Positions 8,502 through 17,280 of a DNA stretch of 64,000 nucleotides are shown here, in pieces. Where the stretch lies: assembly GCF_030518155.1 (NCBI RefSeq), contig NZ_JAULRU010000154.1, positions 25,817 through 89,816 on the forward strand. Direction: 5' to 3'. Both the position numbers and the translations under genes were made by a program. Positions within the stretch are counted from its first letter, which is position 1; each line of letters starts with the position of its first letter. Origin of the DNA: Gilvimarinus gilvus. Its GTDB lineage: Bacteria; Pseudomonadota; Gammaproteobacteria; Pseudomonadales; Cellvibrionaceae. The notes beneath the pieces are model-generated. The model ran no database searches, was not told where the DNA came from, and saw only the letters and a list, made by a program, of their open reading frames with translations.

Positions 8502-11500
8502 TTAGAACTGCATTTGAACACCAACGGTATAACGTCGATCATTCTGGAACCTAGCGTTAGGCAACAACAAGCCGCCGTCTTCTACGTTCGTTACCTGCTG
8601 CTTCAGAACTGTCTCTTCATTCAACAAGTTACTCGCCTGGAAACGAATGTCAATGTTATCGGTTAACTCATACTTGATAGAGCCATCCAAAGCGCCATAG
8701 GCCTCGTTCCAGATTGGGTAAGCCACACAACAGTCAATGGCGGTAACCATAAACTCATCGCGCCAACTGTAGGCTAGACGAGCGGCAATTGGGCCTTTCT
8801 CATACATACCCACAATGTTGAAGGCATTATCACTCAACCCTTCAAGGCGATCTACCGAGATCTGGTCAGGTGCCTGACCGGTGATTGTGGTCGCCTCACC
8901 ACCTACGTTACTGATGTTGGTATTGGTAATACCTTCGTTTTCAATGTAGGTGTAGTTAGCCTGAATACCAAGGCCATCAAATGGCTCTGGCAGGAAGTCG
9001 AAGAAGGTTTGGTAAGCCACCTCGAAGCCCTGAATATCAGCACCGTCACCATTTACCGGGCCATTAATCTCAGCCGTACGAGTCACACCGTTGTTGGTGA
9101 ATTCACGGTTGTAGGTGCTGAACTGAATGTAATCTTCAAACGACTTCTGGAACAATGTGAAGGTAAATGAACCCACATCGGCAAAGTAGTACTCCAAAGC
9201 CAAGTCAAATTGAGTTGCCTTGATGGGCTTCAGGAAGGGGTTCTGCGCACCACCGTTGTAGCGCACATTGGCACCGGTGATTTCGCCATTACCGTCTTTT
9301 ATCCACAGAGGGTCATCGGCGTTATTACGATCTGGCATGGAACTACCCACGCTCACATAGTTACGCAGATTACCAATATCAGGGCGAGCCATAGCCTTAG
9401 ACGCGGCAAAACGCAACACTAGCTCATCGGTCAAGTCAAACTTGATGTTGAAGCTCGGCAAGAAGGTTTCATCGTTCGATTCCGCCACACTGGTTTGGTC
9501 GGCACCGTCCATAAAGGCAACGTCATCATCACCGAGGTAACAGCCCATGCTGTTGGGCACCTCTGGCGGTGGCGCATCCGGATCAACCGGGCCCGCACCA
9601 ATTTCACAACCCAAATTCGTACGGGTTGGGTCTGGTACGCGCTCGCCCTCATCATCAATGGTAAAGAAGAACTCATCACCCAAGCGTGGCAGCGCAATAC
9701 CACCCGAACTGGTAATGTCGGTTTCAACGTAGCGCACACCCAAGTTACCGGAGAAGGGTATACCGAACAGCTCGGCATGCTCACCGCCGAAGTTGAACTG
9801 AATATAAGCGGCAGAAGTTGTTTCTACAATATCGACAATTTCAGAGGGCGTATAACAAGTACCGGCCACCTCATCGGCGCGGTCGCCGGTATTGGAACAG
9901 ATTGGATCCCAGCCGGTACCACCGGAAAAGCCTAAGGCTTGGGCACTCATGGTGCTCGCCATCAACTCTTGATCTTGCAGAGTATCCATATTGGCAAACA
10001 CGAACTCGTTCATGTTTATATCGTGATAAGACGACTCACCAAACAAACGTGTTTCGGCAAAATCAGACGGGTAACCGTTGAAATCAGGCTGCGCACCCTC
10101 ACCGTTGGCTGGCTCCGTGCGGTCGACGTTGTAGTATGGCGCCTGATCACCGGTCCATGTATTGGCAACGTTTTGCCAGTTGTAACCACTCCAACGCACT
10201 TCCTGGTCGCGCTCGGCCCAGCGCGCACCGGTTTTGATCGATTCCAACCAACCGTTATCGATGTCGAACTCAAAATCGGCTTTCAGAGCAAGCTGGTCAC
10301 CGGAGCTGTCTTCCACGTGATCCATAATATTATGGATACGATAGTTATTCGGATTCGCCCACTTGCCTGGCGACAAGTTCACATTGGTTGGATCCAGCAA
10401 ATTTACGCTAGGCAATTCACCGCTGATGTCCAGATCGACATCGGCGTAGGTGCCCATACCGACTTCAATATCGTAGTTTTGCACAGTTGAGTCGACGTAC
10501 TGAACATCGAAGTTAGAGCGAATAGAGTCGCTAATAGACCACTTCAAATTTACCGAGAAATCTTGGGTCATATTCTGGTTGTTGTTAGAGCGGGTTGCCG
10601 CGGTCATGTCTGAACCACGCGTGGCAGGCTCACAACCATTCCAACCGTAACACGCATTGACCATCGGCTGGCCCGCCGCATTCGCCGCGAAGCCTGCAGA
10701 TTCGGCGTTGTCGTTACCCCACCAACCGATTTGCGAATTCATCACACCGGTCTGGAACAGGCCTTGATCATCAAACACAAAATCACCGGCGCCTGGCGCA
10801 GGTACAGGTGCACCTCCAGCATCTTCTACTTCAAAGAAAACACTCTCACCAAACGATAAATCGGCCGGGGACACCTGAACCACATACTCTTCCCAAGCGT
10901 TATCGTACTCCGAACGGTTGTACTGCGTGGTCAATACAACAGTCTCCGAAGGGTTTTGGTACTGCATAGCCAAGGCAACACCCTTACGCACGCGGTCATA
11001 GATGTTTTCACGCATATTAACCGTCGCGGGGATGTAGCGCAGAGTATCTTCACCGTAAATATTACGGAAACGGTTCATCCGGAAGTACTGAACACCCTCG
11101 GTTTTGGTGGTTACGTCGGAGTAAGCGAAGTTACCTAAGAAACCAAACTCACCTGCGCTTGTCTCCCAGCGGTTGCTGTAAAGGCCTGAAACTTCAGGAG
11201 TAAGCTCTTCGGAAAGGTCGCCGTAGTTACCATTAATGGTAAGCGCCATCATTTGACCGTCTTGATCAAAAGGCAGGCGGGTACGCATATTCACAGTACC
11301 GGCGATACCACCTTCAATCAGCTCAGCCATTTGGTTTTTGTAAGTGTCAACGCCGGCCATCAGCTCGGGGGAAACATCACCCCAGCTCAAACCACGTGAC
11401 GAGTTGGCACTAAAAGAAGTGCGGCCGTTAAATTCGGTGCGAACCTGATTCAAACCACGCACCACAACGCCCGAAGGCTCCGCGGAGAAGTGAGCGGTAT

Positions 11501-11819
11501 CAGACGATGCAGCGAAGCGGTTTACGGTAATACCGGCGACGCGCTGAAGCGCCTCTGCAACTGATTTATCCGGGAACGAACCCAAATCTTTTGCCGTAAT
11601 AGAATCAACAACGGTGGGGGCGTTACGCTTGATGTCTTGCGCTGATTCCAGGGACTGGCGCATCCCTTTAACAACGACTTCCTCAAGCATCATATCTTCG
11701 TCAGCTGCAACCGTTTCCGCTTCTTGAGCGGTAGCAACAACACTGGTCAATACGAGAAGGGAGGACGCAAGGCTAACCATACCGGTCTTTACACCCGGCT
11801 TACGAGTTCTAATTGTCAT
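8502..11819 (-). CDS. TonB-dependent outer-membrane receptor (xylan/halogenase locus)
   Basis: This TBDT has about 1105 residues and is an outer-membrane importer driven by TonB-ExbBD. I place the start at 11819 rather than at the longer frame from 11942. ATG 11819 is preceded by AAAGAGATCATGCT and opens a signal peptide (MTIRTRKPG...LLVLTSVVATAQEAE). A TonB box (EEVVVKG) follows, then a plug domain (SITAKDLGSFPDKSVAEALQ...VVVRGLNQVRTEFNGR). The barrel ends in ...YTVGVQMQF with the terminal aromatic needed for outer-membrane assembly. The large size is typical of oligosaccharide TBDTs. It heads the halogenase gene set and follows xylA on the same strand. A palindrome resembling xyl-type LacI operators lies about 400 bp upstream, so xylan-derived oligosaccharides are the best substrate guess. 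Confidence 0.9.
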   Translation of the reverse strand: MTIRTRKPGVKTGMVSLASSLLVLTSVVATAQEAETVAADEDMMLEEVVVKGMRQSLESAQDIKRNAPTVVDSITAKDLGSFPDKSVAEALQRVAGITVNRFAASSDTAHFSAEPSGVVVRGLNQVRTEFNGRTSFSANSSRGLSWGDVSPELMAGVDTYKNQMAELIEGGIAGTVNMRTRLPFDQDGQMMALTINGNYGDLSEELTPEVSGLYSNRWETSAGEFGFLGNFAYSDVTTKTEGVQYFRMNRFRNIYGEDTLRYIPATVNMRENIYDRVRKGVALAMQYQNPSETVVLTTQYNRSEYDNAWEEYVVQVSPADLSFGESVFFEVEDAGGAPVPAPGAGDFVFDDQGLFQTGVMNSQIGWWGNDNAESAGFAANAAGQPMVNACYGWNGCEPATRGSDMTAATRSNNNQNMTQDFSVNLKWSISDSIRSNFDVQYVDSTVQNYDIEVGMGTYADVDLDISGELPSVNLLDPTNVNLSPGKWANPNNYRIHNIMDHVEDSSGDQLALKADFEFDIDNGWLESIKTGARWAERDQEVRWSGYNWQNVANTWTGDQAPYYNVDRTEPANGEGAQPDFNGYPSDFAETRLFGESSYHDINMNEFVFANMDTLQDQELMASTMSAQALGFSGGTGWDPICSNTGDRADEVAGTCYTPSEIVDIVETTSAAYIQFNFGGEHAELFGIPFSGNLGVRYVETDITSSGGIALPRLGDEFFFTIDDEGERVPDPTRTNLGCEIGAGPVDPDAPPPEVPNSMGCYLGDDDVAFMDGADQTSVAESNDETFLPSFNIKFDLTDELVLRFAASKAMARPDIGNLRNYVSVGSSMPDRNNADDPLWIKDGNGEITGANVRYNGGAQNPFLKPIKATQFDLALEYYFADVGSFTFTLFQKSFEDYIQFSTYNREFTNNGVTRTAEINGPVNGDGADIQGFEVAYQTFFDFLPEPFDGLGIQANYTYIENEGITNTNISNVGGEATTITGQAPDQISVDRLEGLSDNAFNIVGMYEKGPIAARLAYSWRDEFMVTAIDCCVAYPIWNEAYGALDGSIKYELTDNIDIRFQASNLLNEETVLKQQVTNVEDGGLLLPNARFQNDRRYTVGVQMQF

Positions 11820-12006
11820 AGCATGATCTCTTTTATATTTATTAAGTTCATGAGCTTTTTGTGGCTGTACTTTTCGCCGCTTGATTATCACATCCCAATG
11901 GGCTTGGGATGTTAGCGATAACCTAAACGATCGAATCGTCACACATTCAAATAATGCGCGAAATGTGATGATTAGTCAAACACACAAACTCCAAAGCTCG
12001 GCACTT

Positions 12007-12020
12007 CGTAACCGATTACA
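12007..12020. promoter_or_regulatory. LacI-type operator-like palindrome upstream of TBDT
   Basis: CGTAACCGATTACA differs by one base from TGTAACCGATTACA, the palindrome found at both ends of the mannan locus. A poorer half-match (GTGCCGATTACA) follows 57 bp away at 12066-12077. It could let the mannan-locus regulator or a paralogue act on this TBDT. Confidence is modest because the site is imperfect. Confidence 0.4.
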
Positions 12021-12215
12021 ACAGGCGGATTTAAAAAAGGGCCGACCGCCCACCCATCAGAAACTGTGCCGATTACAACCAATTTTGGCGCCTAATTGAT
12101 TCCTAGTCAAATAGACTATTAGGCTAAAACTCACACGACCCGATCAATTTTAACTATAAGTGAAAGTTTTACCAATAAAAGCATCTAAGAGTTGAGATAT
12201 TTATAACCAAAAAAA

Positions 12216-12229
12216 TGTTAACGCTAACA
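12216..12229. promoter_or_regulatory. xyl-box-like LacI-family operator
   Basis: TGTTAACGCTAACA is a near-perfect 14-bp palindrome with a central CG, the usual LacI-family form. It resembles the xylose/xylan operators described in Xanthomonas and Caulobacter (about TGGTAGCGCTAACA). It lies downstream of xylA and about 400 bp before the TBDT start, which fits control of the TBDT by a xylose-responsive LacI-type repressor. No LacI-family gene is in the window. Confidence 0.5.
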
Positions 12230-12247
12230 GAGGGGGGAGGGAAATGC

Positions 12248-12275
12248 AAAAAACCAGCCTAAGGCTGGTTTTTTT
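12248..12275 (-). terminator. Intrinsic terminator after xylA
   Basis: The stem AACCAGCCT/AGGCTGGTT is flanked by A and T tracts on both sides, so it could work in both directions. On the minus strand it lies 25 bp beyond the xylA stop and ends the xylB-galM-xylA transcript. Confidence 0.85.
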
Positions 12276-12299
12276 CTTTCGCGCCTAAACAATCGACAC

Positions 12300-13631
12300 T
12301 TAACGCACGTAACGGTTAATAATGTTTTCGTACAACTCCTGCTGACCACTGGTTTGTGCAGGCTCACCACCGGCATTACCGATCGCAGCGAGCGCTTCCA
12401 ATGACAGCTCGCCTGCCTCAAATTTGGCGCCATCGCCGCCATCAAAGGTCGCGTAACGCTCTTTGCGCATCGCCTCAAGGGGTGATTTCTGCAGGATGTC
12501 GTCAGCGATAACCAAAGCACGGGCAAAGACATCCATACCGCCAATATGACCGTGAAAGGTGTCAACCAGGTCAGTGGAGTTACGACGACGCTTGGCATCG
12601 AAGTTAACACCACCGCCTGCCCATCCACCCGCGCGCAATACGACCAACATCATCTCAACGGTTTCGTTGATATTGTATGGGAACTGATCGGTATCCCACT
12701 GGTTTTGATAGTCACCACGGTTGGCGTCAATGGAGCCCAGCATGCCAGCGTTAGCCGCCACCTGCATTTCATGGTCCATGGTATGACTGGCCAAAGTTGC
12801 ATGGTTGGTTTCAATGTTAAGCTTAAAATCTTTGTCCAGGCCATGGTGGCGCAAGAAACCAATTACCGTTTCGCTGTCGAAGTCGTACTGGTGCTTGGAT
12901 GGCTCCATTGGCTTGGGCTCAATCAAGAAGCTACCGGTAAAGCCATTGGCACGACCGTAGTCACGAGCCATGGTCAAAAAGCGAGCCATATGCTCTTGTT
13001 CGCGACCGATGTCTGAGTTCAGCAAGCTCATGTAACCTTCACGGCCACCCCAGAACACGTAGTTTTCACCGCCAAGCGCAATGGTCGCGTCAATAGCGTC
13101 TTTCAATTGCGCGCCGGCGTAGGCAACTACATTAAAGTCTGGGTTCGTCGAGGCGCCATTCATAAAGCGTGGATTCGTGAACAGGTTAGAGGTGCCCCAC
13201 AGCAACTTCATGCCAGAAGCGGCCTGTTTTTCTTTCGCCCACTCAACCCACTGCGCCAAACGAGCACTGGTTTCCGCGCGAGTGTCTGCCTCTTCAATCA
13301 CGTCCACATCATGGAAGCAATAATACGGGGTACCCACCTTAGTGAAGAATTCGAACGCTGCGTCCAACTTCATGCGTGCACGAGTTTCAGAATCCTTACC
13401 TTCACTCCAGGGAAAATGGAATGGACCAGGGCCAAATGGATCGTGACCAGCGCCACAGAAGGTGTGCCAGTAACAGGTGGCAAAACGCAGATGGTCTTTC
13501 ATCGTTTTACCCGCTACGACGCGGTTTTCGTCATACCACTTAAACGCCAGTGGGTTGTCCGACTCTGGACCTTCATAGGCGATTTTCCCTACGCCCTTGA
13601 AATACTCTTTATCACCAATGAGTACGCTCAT
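12300..13631 (-). CDS. xylA: Xylose isomerase
   Basis: This 443-residue protein matches long (class II) xylose isomerases, which interconvert D-xylose and D-xylulose with divalent metal. Family stretches include [18 protein letters not shown] with the catalytic His, [16 protein letters not shown], and [15 protein letters not shown] with metal-binding acidic residues. The length is typical for the family. It is the last gene of the minus-strand set xylB-galM-xylA, 66 bp after galM and followed by a terminator. With xylB it feeds xylose into the pentose phosphate pathway. The promoter and operator before xylB (16168-16198) probably drive it. Confidence 0.96.
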   Translation of the reverse strand: MSVLIGDKEYFKGVGKIAYEGPESDNPLAFKWYDENRVVAGKTMKDHLRFATCYWHTFCGAGHDPFGPGPFHFPWSEGKDSETRARMKLDAAFEFFTKVGTPYYCFHDVDVIEEADTRAETSARLAQWVEWAKEKQAASGMKLLWGTSNLFTNPRFMNGASTNPDFNVVAYAGAQLKDAIDATIALGGENYVFWGGREGYMSLLNSDIGREQEHMARFLTMARDYGRANGFTGSFLIEPKPMEPSKHQYDFDSETVIGFLRHHGLDKDFKLNIETNHATLASHTMDHEMQVAANAGMLGSIDANRGDYQNQWDTDQFPYNINETVEMMLVVLRAGGWAGGGVNFDAKRRRNSTDLVDTFHGHIGGMDVFARALVIADDILQKSPLEAMRKERYATFDGGDGAKFEAGELSLEALAAIGNAGGEPAQTSGQQELYENIINRYVR

Positions 13632-13697
13632 AATTTTTCACCTTTAAAAACTGCAGCCACTGTTGAGTCACCGCTATTACAAAATTAATTGCCGAAC

Positions 13698-14603
13698 CTA
13701 TGGCTCGATCACCCGAACGCCATAGGCGCTACGAAACGTCTGGCCAGGCTTCAACCGAATCAAGCCATCACCAGTATTCAATGCATCGATACCGCAACTC
13801 ATAGGCTCAATCGCTAAAGATTGACGCTCAGGCGGCGTATACAGCTGCACAAAATTCATACCTTGTGGCCCACACCTCTGCCACACCTGCAGGCCGAAGC
13901 CCGCCTCATCACTAACATAGTCGACATCAGCCCGGGTAGCTTGCGAATCGAACTCAAAACATGTATCCAGATCAATTCCCACAAGACTCACGCTTTCACG
14001 AAAACGATCGTCCTTAAGCTTGCGCCCCGTCGGCAACAAGCGCTCATCGACTTCGCTGCGCTTGACCTCGGGTAACCGCAACCGACACCGCTCCAAAGGC
14101 TGCCCCAGAGTGAAGTAAGGGTGCCAGCCGAATCCCACCGGAATGTCAACCACATCCGTATTGCGAACAGTAATCTCAACATCCAGGCTACCGTTCGCAG
14201 CCAAACGATACTCGATTTGAATCTGAGCCTTAAAAGGATAGCCTGCCGCAACACCTGCCAATTCATAATTGGCCAGCAGTGTATCGGCGCCAAGAGTTAC
14301 CTGGGCCGGCTCCCGATACAAAAATCCGTGCAGCGCGGTTTGCGTTGCGACTTCACTGACTGAAAACTGATACGAATGACCGTCGAAGTCATAGCGCCCA
14401 TCACGCAAGCGATTGGGAAATGGAAACAATACCGCCCCACAAAACCGCGGGTTAGTTGCCAGCTCTTGCGCAGTCACGCCATCAATCACTTCACGTAAAC
14501 CGCGCGGCGTCGGCACCACCAAACTATTGAGCAAGCCGCCAAAATTTGGCTCAACGCTTAAGCTGGCAGCGCCGACGGTTAATGTTACCGAGTCAGTCAA
14601 CAC
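13698..14603 (-). CDS. galM: Aldose 1-epimerase (mutarotase)
   Basis: A galactose mutarotase-family protein of about 301 residues that interconverts alpha and beta anomers of aldoses, here probably xylose for XylA. The family stretches LFPFPNRLRDGRY, TALHGFLY and PVGFGWHPYFTLG carry the substrate-contacting Arg and catalytic His residues; the catalytic Glu is near AIEPMSCGIDALN. A longer frame starts at 14678 but runs 71 bp into xylB. The GTG at 14603, 4 bp past the xylB stop, is the more likely start (VLTDSVTLTVGAASLSVEPNFGG). Its position between xylB and xylA in one operon supports the sugar assignment. Confidence 0.88.
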   Translation of the reverse strand: MLTDSVTLTVGAASLSVEPNFGGLLNSLVVPTPRGLREVIDGVTAQELATNPRFCGAVLFPFPNRLRDGRYDFDGHSYQFSVSEVATQTALHGFLYREPAQVTLGADTLLANYELAGVAAGYPFKAQIQIEYRLAANGSLDVEITVRNTDVVDIPVGFGWHPYFTLGQPLERCRLRLPEVKRSEVDERLLPTGRKLKDDRFRESVSLVGIDLDTCFEFDSQATRADVDYVSDEAGFGLQVWQRCGPQGMNFVQLYTPPERQSLAIEPMSCGIDALNTGDGLIRLKPGQTFRSAYGVRVIEP

Positions 14604-14607
14604 GCTC

Positions 14608-16092
14608 TCAATCCAGTGCGGGCAGCATTTTTTGCCAGGCATGATAAGCCTGCTGATATTGCTCTGCGGCCGCCGCATTCGGCTCGATCACACCCAGCGG
14701 CTGCAGTCCCGCGAAAGCCTCCTTCGGTGACGAATAAAATCCACAGCCTAACGCCGCACCACGCGCCGCACCTGCCGCACCATCGGTATCATAAAGCTCA
14801 ACCGCAGCCTGGGTCGTATTGGCAAAGGTTTGAGCGAAAACGTCACTCAAAAACATATTGCCCTTGGCCACCTTGATGACCTCACAACTGCCGCCCAAGC
14901 TTTTGAGAACGTCAAAGCCTTGATTAAGAGCGAACACAATGCCCTCTTGCGCAGCGCGAACCATGTGACCCAAACCGTGCCGGTTAAAGTCGAGATTGCG
15001 AATATGTGCGCCCATATTGCGATTCTGGAAAATGCGCTCGGCGCCATTGCCAAACGGGTGGAAAATTAAGCCATCACTACCCACCGGCACATCAGCGGCT
15101 AAGTTATTGAGCGTCGGGTAGCTGACCTCGCCCCCGGTTGCCAACATTTGTCGCAACCAAGAGTACAAGCGCCCGGTACCATTGACGCAAACCAAAACAC
15201 CATTGCGGCGATTGTGCTCAGTATCGGTGACGTGTACAAAAGTATTCACACGCGACTGATGATCGGCGACGTTTTTATCCGTTACGCCATAAATCACACC
15301 AGAGGTGCCCGCCGTTGCCGCTACTTCACCTGCCTCAAGTACATTCAAACTGAAAGCGTTATTAGGCTGATCGCCACCGCGATAGGAAATTTTCACGCCC
15401 GCTGTTAAGCCCAACTCTGCTGCCGCCGCATCACTTACCTGGCACTGCTCACCAATGGTGGGAACAATATCCGGCAGCAAATCAGCATCCATTCCCCAAT
15501 GCTGAAGCAACTCGGCGGCAGGCGCTCGCTTCTGGTAATCCCAGAAGGTGCCCTCGGACAATCCGGTAGCGGTTGTGTTGATCTCGCCCGACAACTTCAT
15601 CGCTATATAATCACCGGGCAGCATGGCTTTGTGCACCTTGGCAAACACTTCCGGCCGATTCTCCTGCACCCAGCGCAGCTTGGCAGCCGTAAAATTACCC
15701 GGCGAATTGAGCAAGCGGTCGAAGCAGTAATCGGCACCCAGCGCCTCAAACGCGGCCTCCCCATACGGCACAGCGCGACTGTCACACCAAATAATGGCCG
15801 GACGCAGTACCTGCTGCTGGGCATCCACCAGCACCAGACCATGCATCTGATAGGAAATTCCAATGGCTTCAACCTGCTTAAGGTCAACACCTTGCGCAGA
15901 AATTTTCTTCAAGCCCTCTTGCACACAGTGCCACCATGTTGCGGGATCCTGCTCGGCAAAGCCGGCCTCAGGGCTGTCGATGGCGAGCTCGGCCTCGGGA
16001 TGTGAGACCGCCGCCAGAGTGCGGCCTGTCGCACCTTCTATAACCGAAAGTTTCGTTGATGAGCTACCTATATCGAGACCGAGAAATAACAT
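14608..16092 (-). CDS. xylB: Xylulokinase
   Basis: This 494-residue FGGY-family kinase phosphorylates D-xylulose to D-xylulose 5-phosphate. The N-terminus MLFLGLDIGSSSTKLSVIE is the FGGY phosphate-1 motif. GISYQMHGLVLVD and AIIWCDSRA are typical of xylulokinases, and YRGGDQPNNAFSLN lies near the catalytic Asp. It is first in the xylB-galM-xylA operon and diverges from the NUDIX-type regulator at 16364. A sigma-70-like promoter with an overlapping regulator motif lies about 75-105 bp upstream. Confidence 0.95.
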   Translation of the reverse strand: MLFLGLDIGSSSTKLSVIEGATGRTLAAVSHPEAELAIDSPEAGFAEQDPATWWHCVQEGLKKISAQGVDLKQVEAIGISYQMHGLVLVDAQQQVLRPAIIWCDSRAVPYGEAAFEALGADYCFDRLLNSPGNFTAAKLRWVQENRPEVFAKVHKAMLPGDYIAMKLSGEINTTATGLSEGTFWDYQKRAPAAELLQHWGMDADLLPDIVPTIGEQCQVSDAAAAELGLTAGVKISYRGGDQPNNAFSLNVLEAGEVAATAGTSGVIYGVTDKNVADHQSRVNTFVHVTDTEHNRRNGVLVCVNGTGRLYSWLRQMLATGGEVSYPTLNNLAADVPVGSDGLIFHPFGNGAERIFQNRNMGAHIRNLDFNRHGLGHMVRAAQEGIVFALNQGFDVLKSLGGSCEVIKVAKGNMFLSDVFAQTFANTTQAAVELYDTDGAAGAARGAALGCGFYSSPKEAFAGLQPLGVIEPNAAAAEQYQQAYHAWQKMLPALD

Positions 16093-16167
16093 GGCTATCC
16101 AAATCTAATTATGTTGTTTTGCGCCCAACGCCCGCACAGCGGACCCATTAGCGCCGAGATTCTGCGA

Positions 16168-16198
16168 AGTATACTCTTATTGTCCTTTTGACCACAAG
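16168..16198 (-). promoter_or_regulatory. xylB promoter with overlapping regulator operator
   Basis: On the minus strand TTGTGG (16192-16197) and TATACT (16168-16173) are separated by 18 bp, a good sigma-70 promoter. The spacer and -35 are covered by an imperfect inverted repeat at 16176-16198 of the form CTTATTGT-N7-ACCACAAG. The same 8-7-8 pattern recurs before GH115 and mannonate dehydratase. Overlap with the -35 and spacer suggests repression of xylB-galM-xylA. Confidence 0.6.
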
Positions 16199-16265
16199 AC
16201 TTTTTCGCTTGAATTTTGAACCGATTTCATACAAATTAGCTTGCCTGCGGCAAGGCCACCTATAA

Positions 16266-16284
16266 TATGGTATATTTGACCATA
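16266..16284. promoter_or_regulatory. Operator-like inverted repeat upstream of the NUDIX regulator
   Basis: TATGGT-N7-ACCATA is a perfect 6-bp inverted repeat with a 7-bp spacer, 80 bp before the regulator start. The core matches the sites at 17183 and 31808 (TATGGT-N7-ACTATA). It is probably an autoregulatory site. Confidence 0.6.
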
Positions 16285-16363
16285 ATTATTCAAATATAAA
16301 TTATTAATTATATTTAACGCCACCCTTTGTTGCGCTAACCCATACTAATCGCCGGAAATAAAC

Positions 16364-17095
16364 GTGTCGGAAAACTCTTTATCTTCTTTTAGCAGTCATG
16401 TTGACCCTGCCACCACACCAGACAACGTGATTAAGGCTCTGTCTATCGACAACCTGATTTTTGGGCTAGACCACGGCCAGCTCGATATTTTGCTTATCAA
16501 GCACCGCGAGGGCATAAGCGCCGGCCGCTGGGCCTTACCCGGGGGCTGGATTCGCTACGATGAAAACCTGCGGGATGCCGCCAGCCGCCACTTGCTGGAG
16601 CTGACTGGGGTATCAGATCTGTACCTGGAACAACTGAAAACCTTTGGGCGGGTAGACCGCTTCCCAAATGAGCGCGTAGTCACGGTTTCCTATTACGCCT
16701 TGGTCAGCGCCGAAGATTATGATCTGGCGGCTGGCCACAATGCCGCTGACGCTTGCTGGTTTAATGTACGCGCGCTGCCAGAACTGATATACGACCACGC
16801 TGAAATCATTCAATACGGTATCGAGCAACTTCAGCAAAATGTGCGCCGACGCCCGATTGGATTCAACTTACTGCCAGAGAAATTTACCTTATTGCAGTTA
16901 CAGGAACTGTACGAGTCCATACTCGGCACCAAACTCGACAAACCCAACTTTCGCCGAAAAATCATGAAGATGGGCTTACTTGCGAGCTGTGATGAGAAGC
17001 AAACCGGCGTCGCGCATCGCGCCGCCAAGCTGTATCGATTTGATGAACAAGCCTATAACACCCTAATGGAAAAAGGCTTTTCCTTCGAAATTTAA
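16364..17095 (+). CDS. NUDIX-type (NrtR/AraR-like) transcription regulator of xylose/glucuronoxylan genes
   Basis: A 243-residue protein with an N-terminal NUDIX fold (about 22-155) and a C-terminal winged helix (about 165-243; LPEKFTLLQLQELYESIL...NFRRKIMKMGLL). The NUDIX box is degraded: the REUxEE core reads RHLLEL (R75, E79 kept; two Glu lost), so it is a sugar-sensing rather than hydrolytic domain, as in NrtR, AraR and XylR NUDIX regulators. It diverges from xylB-galM-xylA and precedes GH115. Related inverted repeats occur before itself, xylB, GH115 and mannonate dehydratase. Its ligand may be xylose, xylulose or a phosphate, which the sequence does not show. Confidence 0.85.
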   Translation: MSENSLSSFSSHVDPATTPDNVIKALSIDNLIFGLDHGQLDILLIKHREGISAGRWALPGGWIRYDENLRDAASRHLLELTGVSDLYLEQLKTFGRVDRFPNERVVTVSYYALVSAEDYDLAAGHNAADACWFNVRALPELIYDHAEIIQYGIEQLQQNVRRRPIGFNLLPEKFTLLQLQELYESILGTKLDKPNFRRKIMKMGLLASCDEKQTGVAHRAAKLYRFDEQAYNTLMEKGFSFEI

Positions 17096-17182
17096 AGCCC
17101 TACACGGCAATAACGCCAGAAAAACTCCACCCACTCGCGTCCCTCCCCCAGGGCTTGTATACAAGCTCGTTTTCGTCTATCT

Positions 17183-17201
17183 TATGGTTTATGTGACTAT
17201 A
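17183..17201. promoter_or_regulatory. NUDIX-regulator motif upstream of GH115
   Basis: TATGGT-N7-ACTATA, extendable to CTTATGGT/ACTATAAG over 17181-17203, lies about 80 bp before the GH115 start. It is nearly identical to the site at 31806-31828. A possible extended -10 (TGCTATGCC, about 17236-17244) lies downstream, which would put this site near -60. Confidence 0.6.
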
Positions 17202-17280
17202 AGAATGTGCTGAGACTTTGCTCGCTTCCGCTTTTTGCTATGCCGGTGAACGGTGAATTCAACTTTATACAGTTTGGGCT

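Larger units (their letters stand above)
11820..12247. other. Intergenic region upstream of the TBDT
   Basis: About 430 bp with no convincing gene. It is AT-rich near the TBDT and holds the 12007 and 12216 palindromes listed separately. There is also a short inverted repeat, TAGTC-AAATA-GACTA, near 12113-12127. The region presumably carries the TBDT promoter, but I could not assign -10/-35 boxes with confidence. Confidence 0.5.

Noticed and set aside
9939..10490. Plus-strand frame of 183 codons inside the TBDT
   Set aside because: It is a shadow of the receptor gene on the opposite strand, with no recognisable protein features.
3897..11819. Halogenated natural-product biosynthetic gene cluster
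   Set aside because: No polyketide, peptide synthetase, prenyltransferase or tailoring genes are near; the halogenase homologues associate with TBDTs instead.
11820..11942. N-terminal extension of the first TBDT to an upstream ATG
   Set aside because: It would place 41 residues before a good signal peptide, and the internal ATG at 11819 has a proper ribosome site.
16216..16229. TTGAACCGATTTCA between xylB and the regulator as a LacI operator
   Set aside because: The arms are not symmetric, and better inverted repeats for the divergent NUDIX regulator explain this region.
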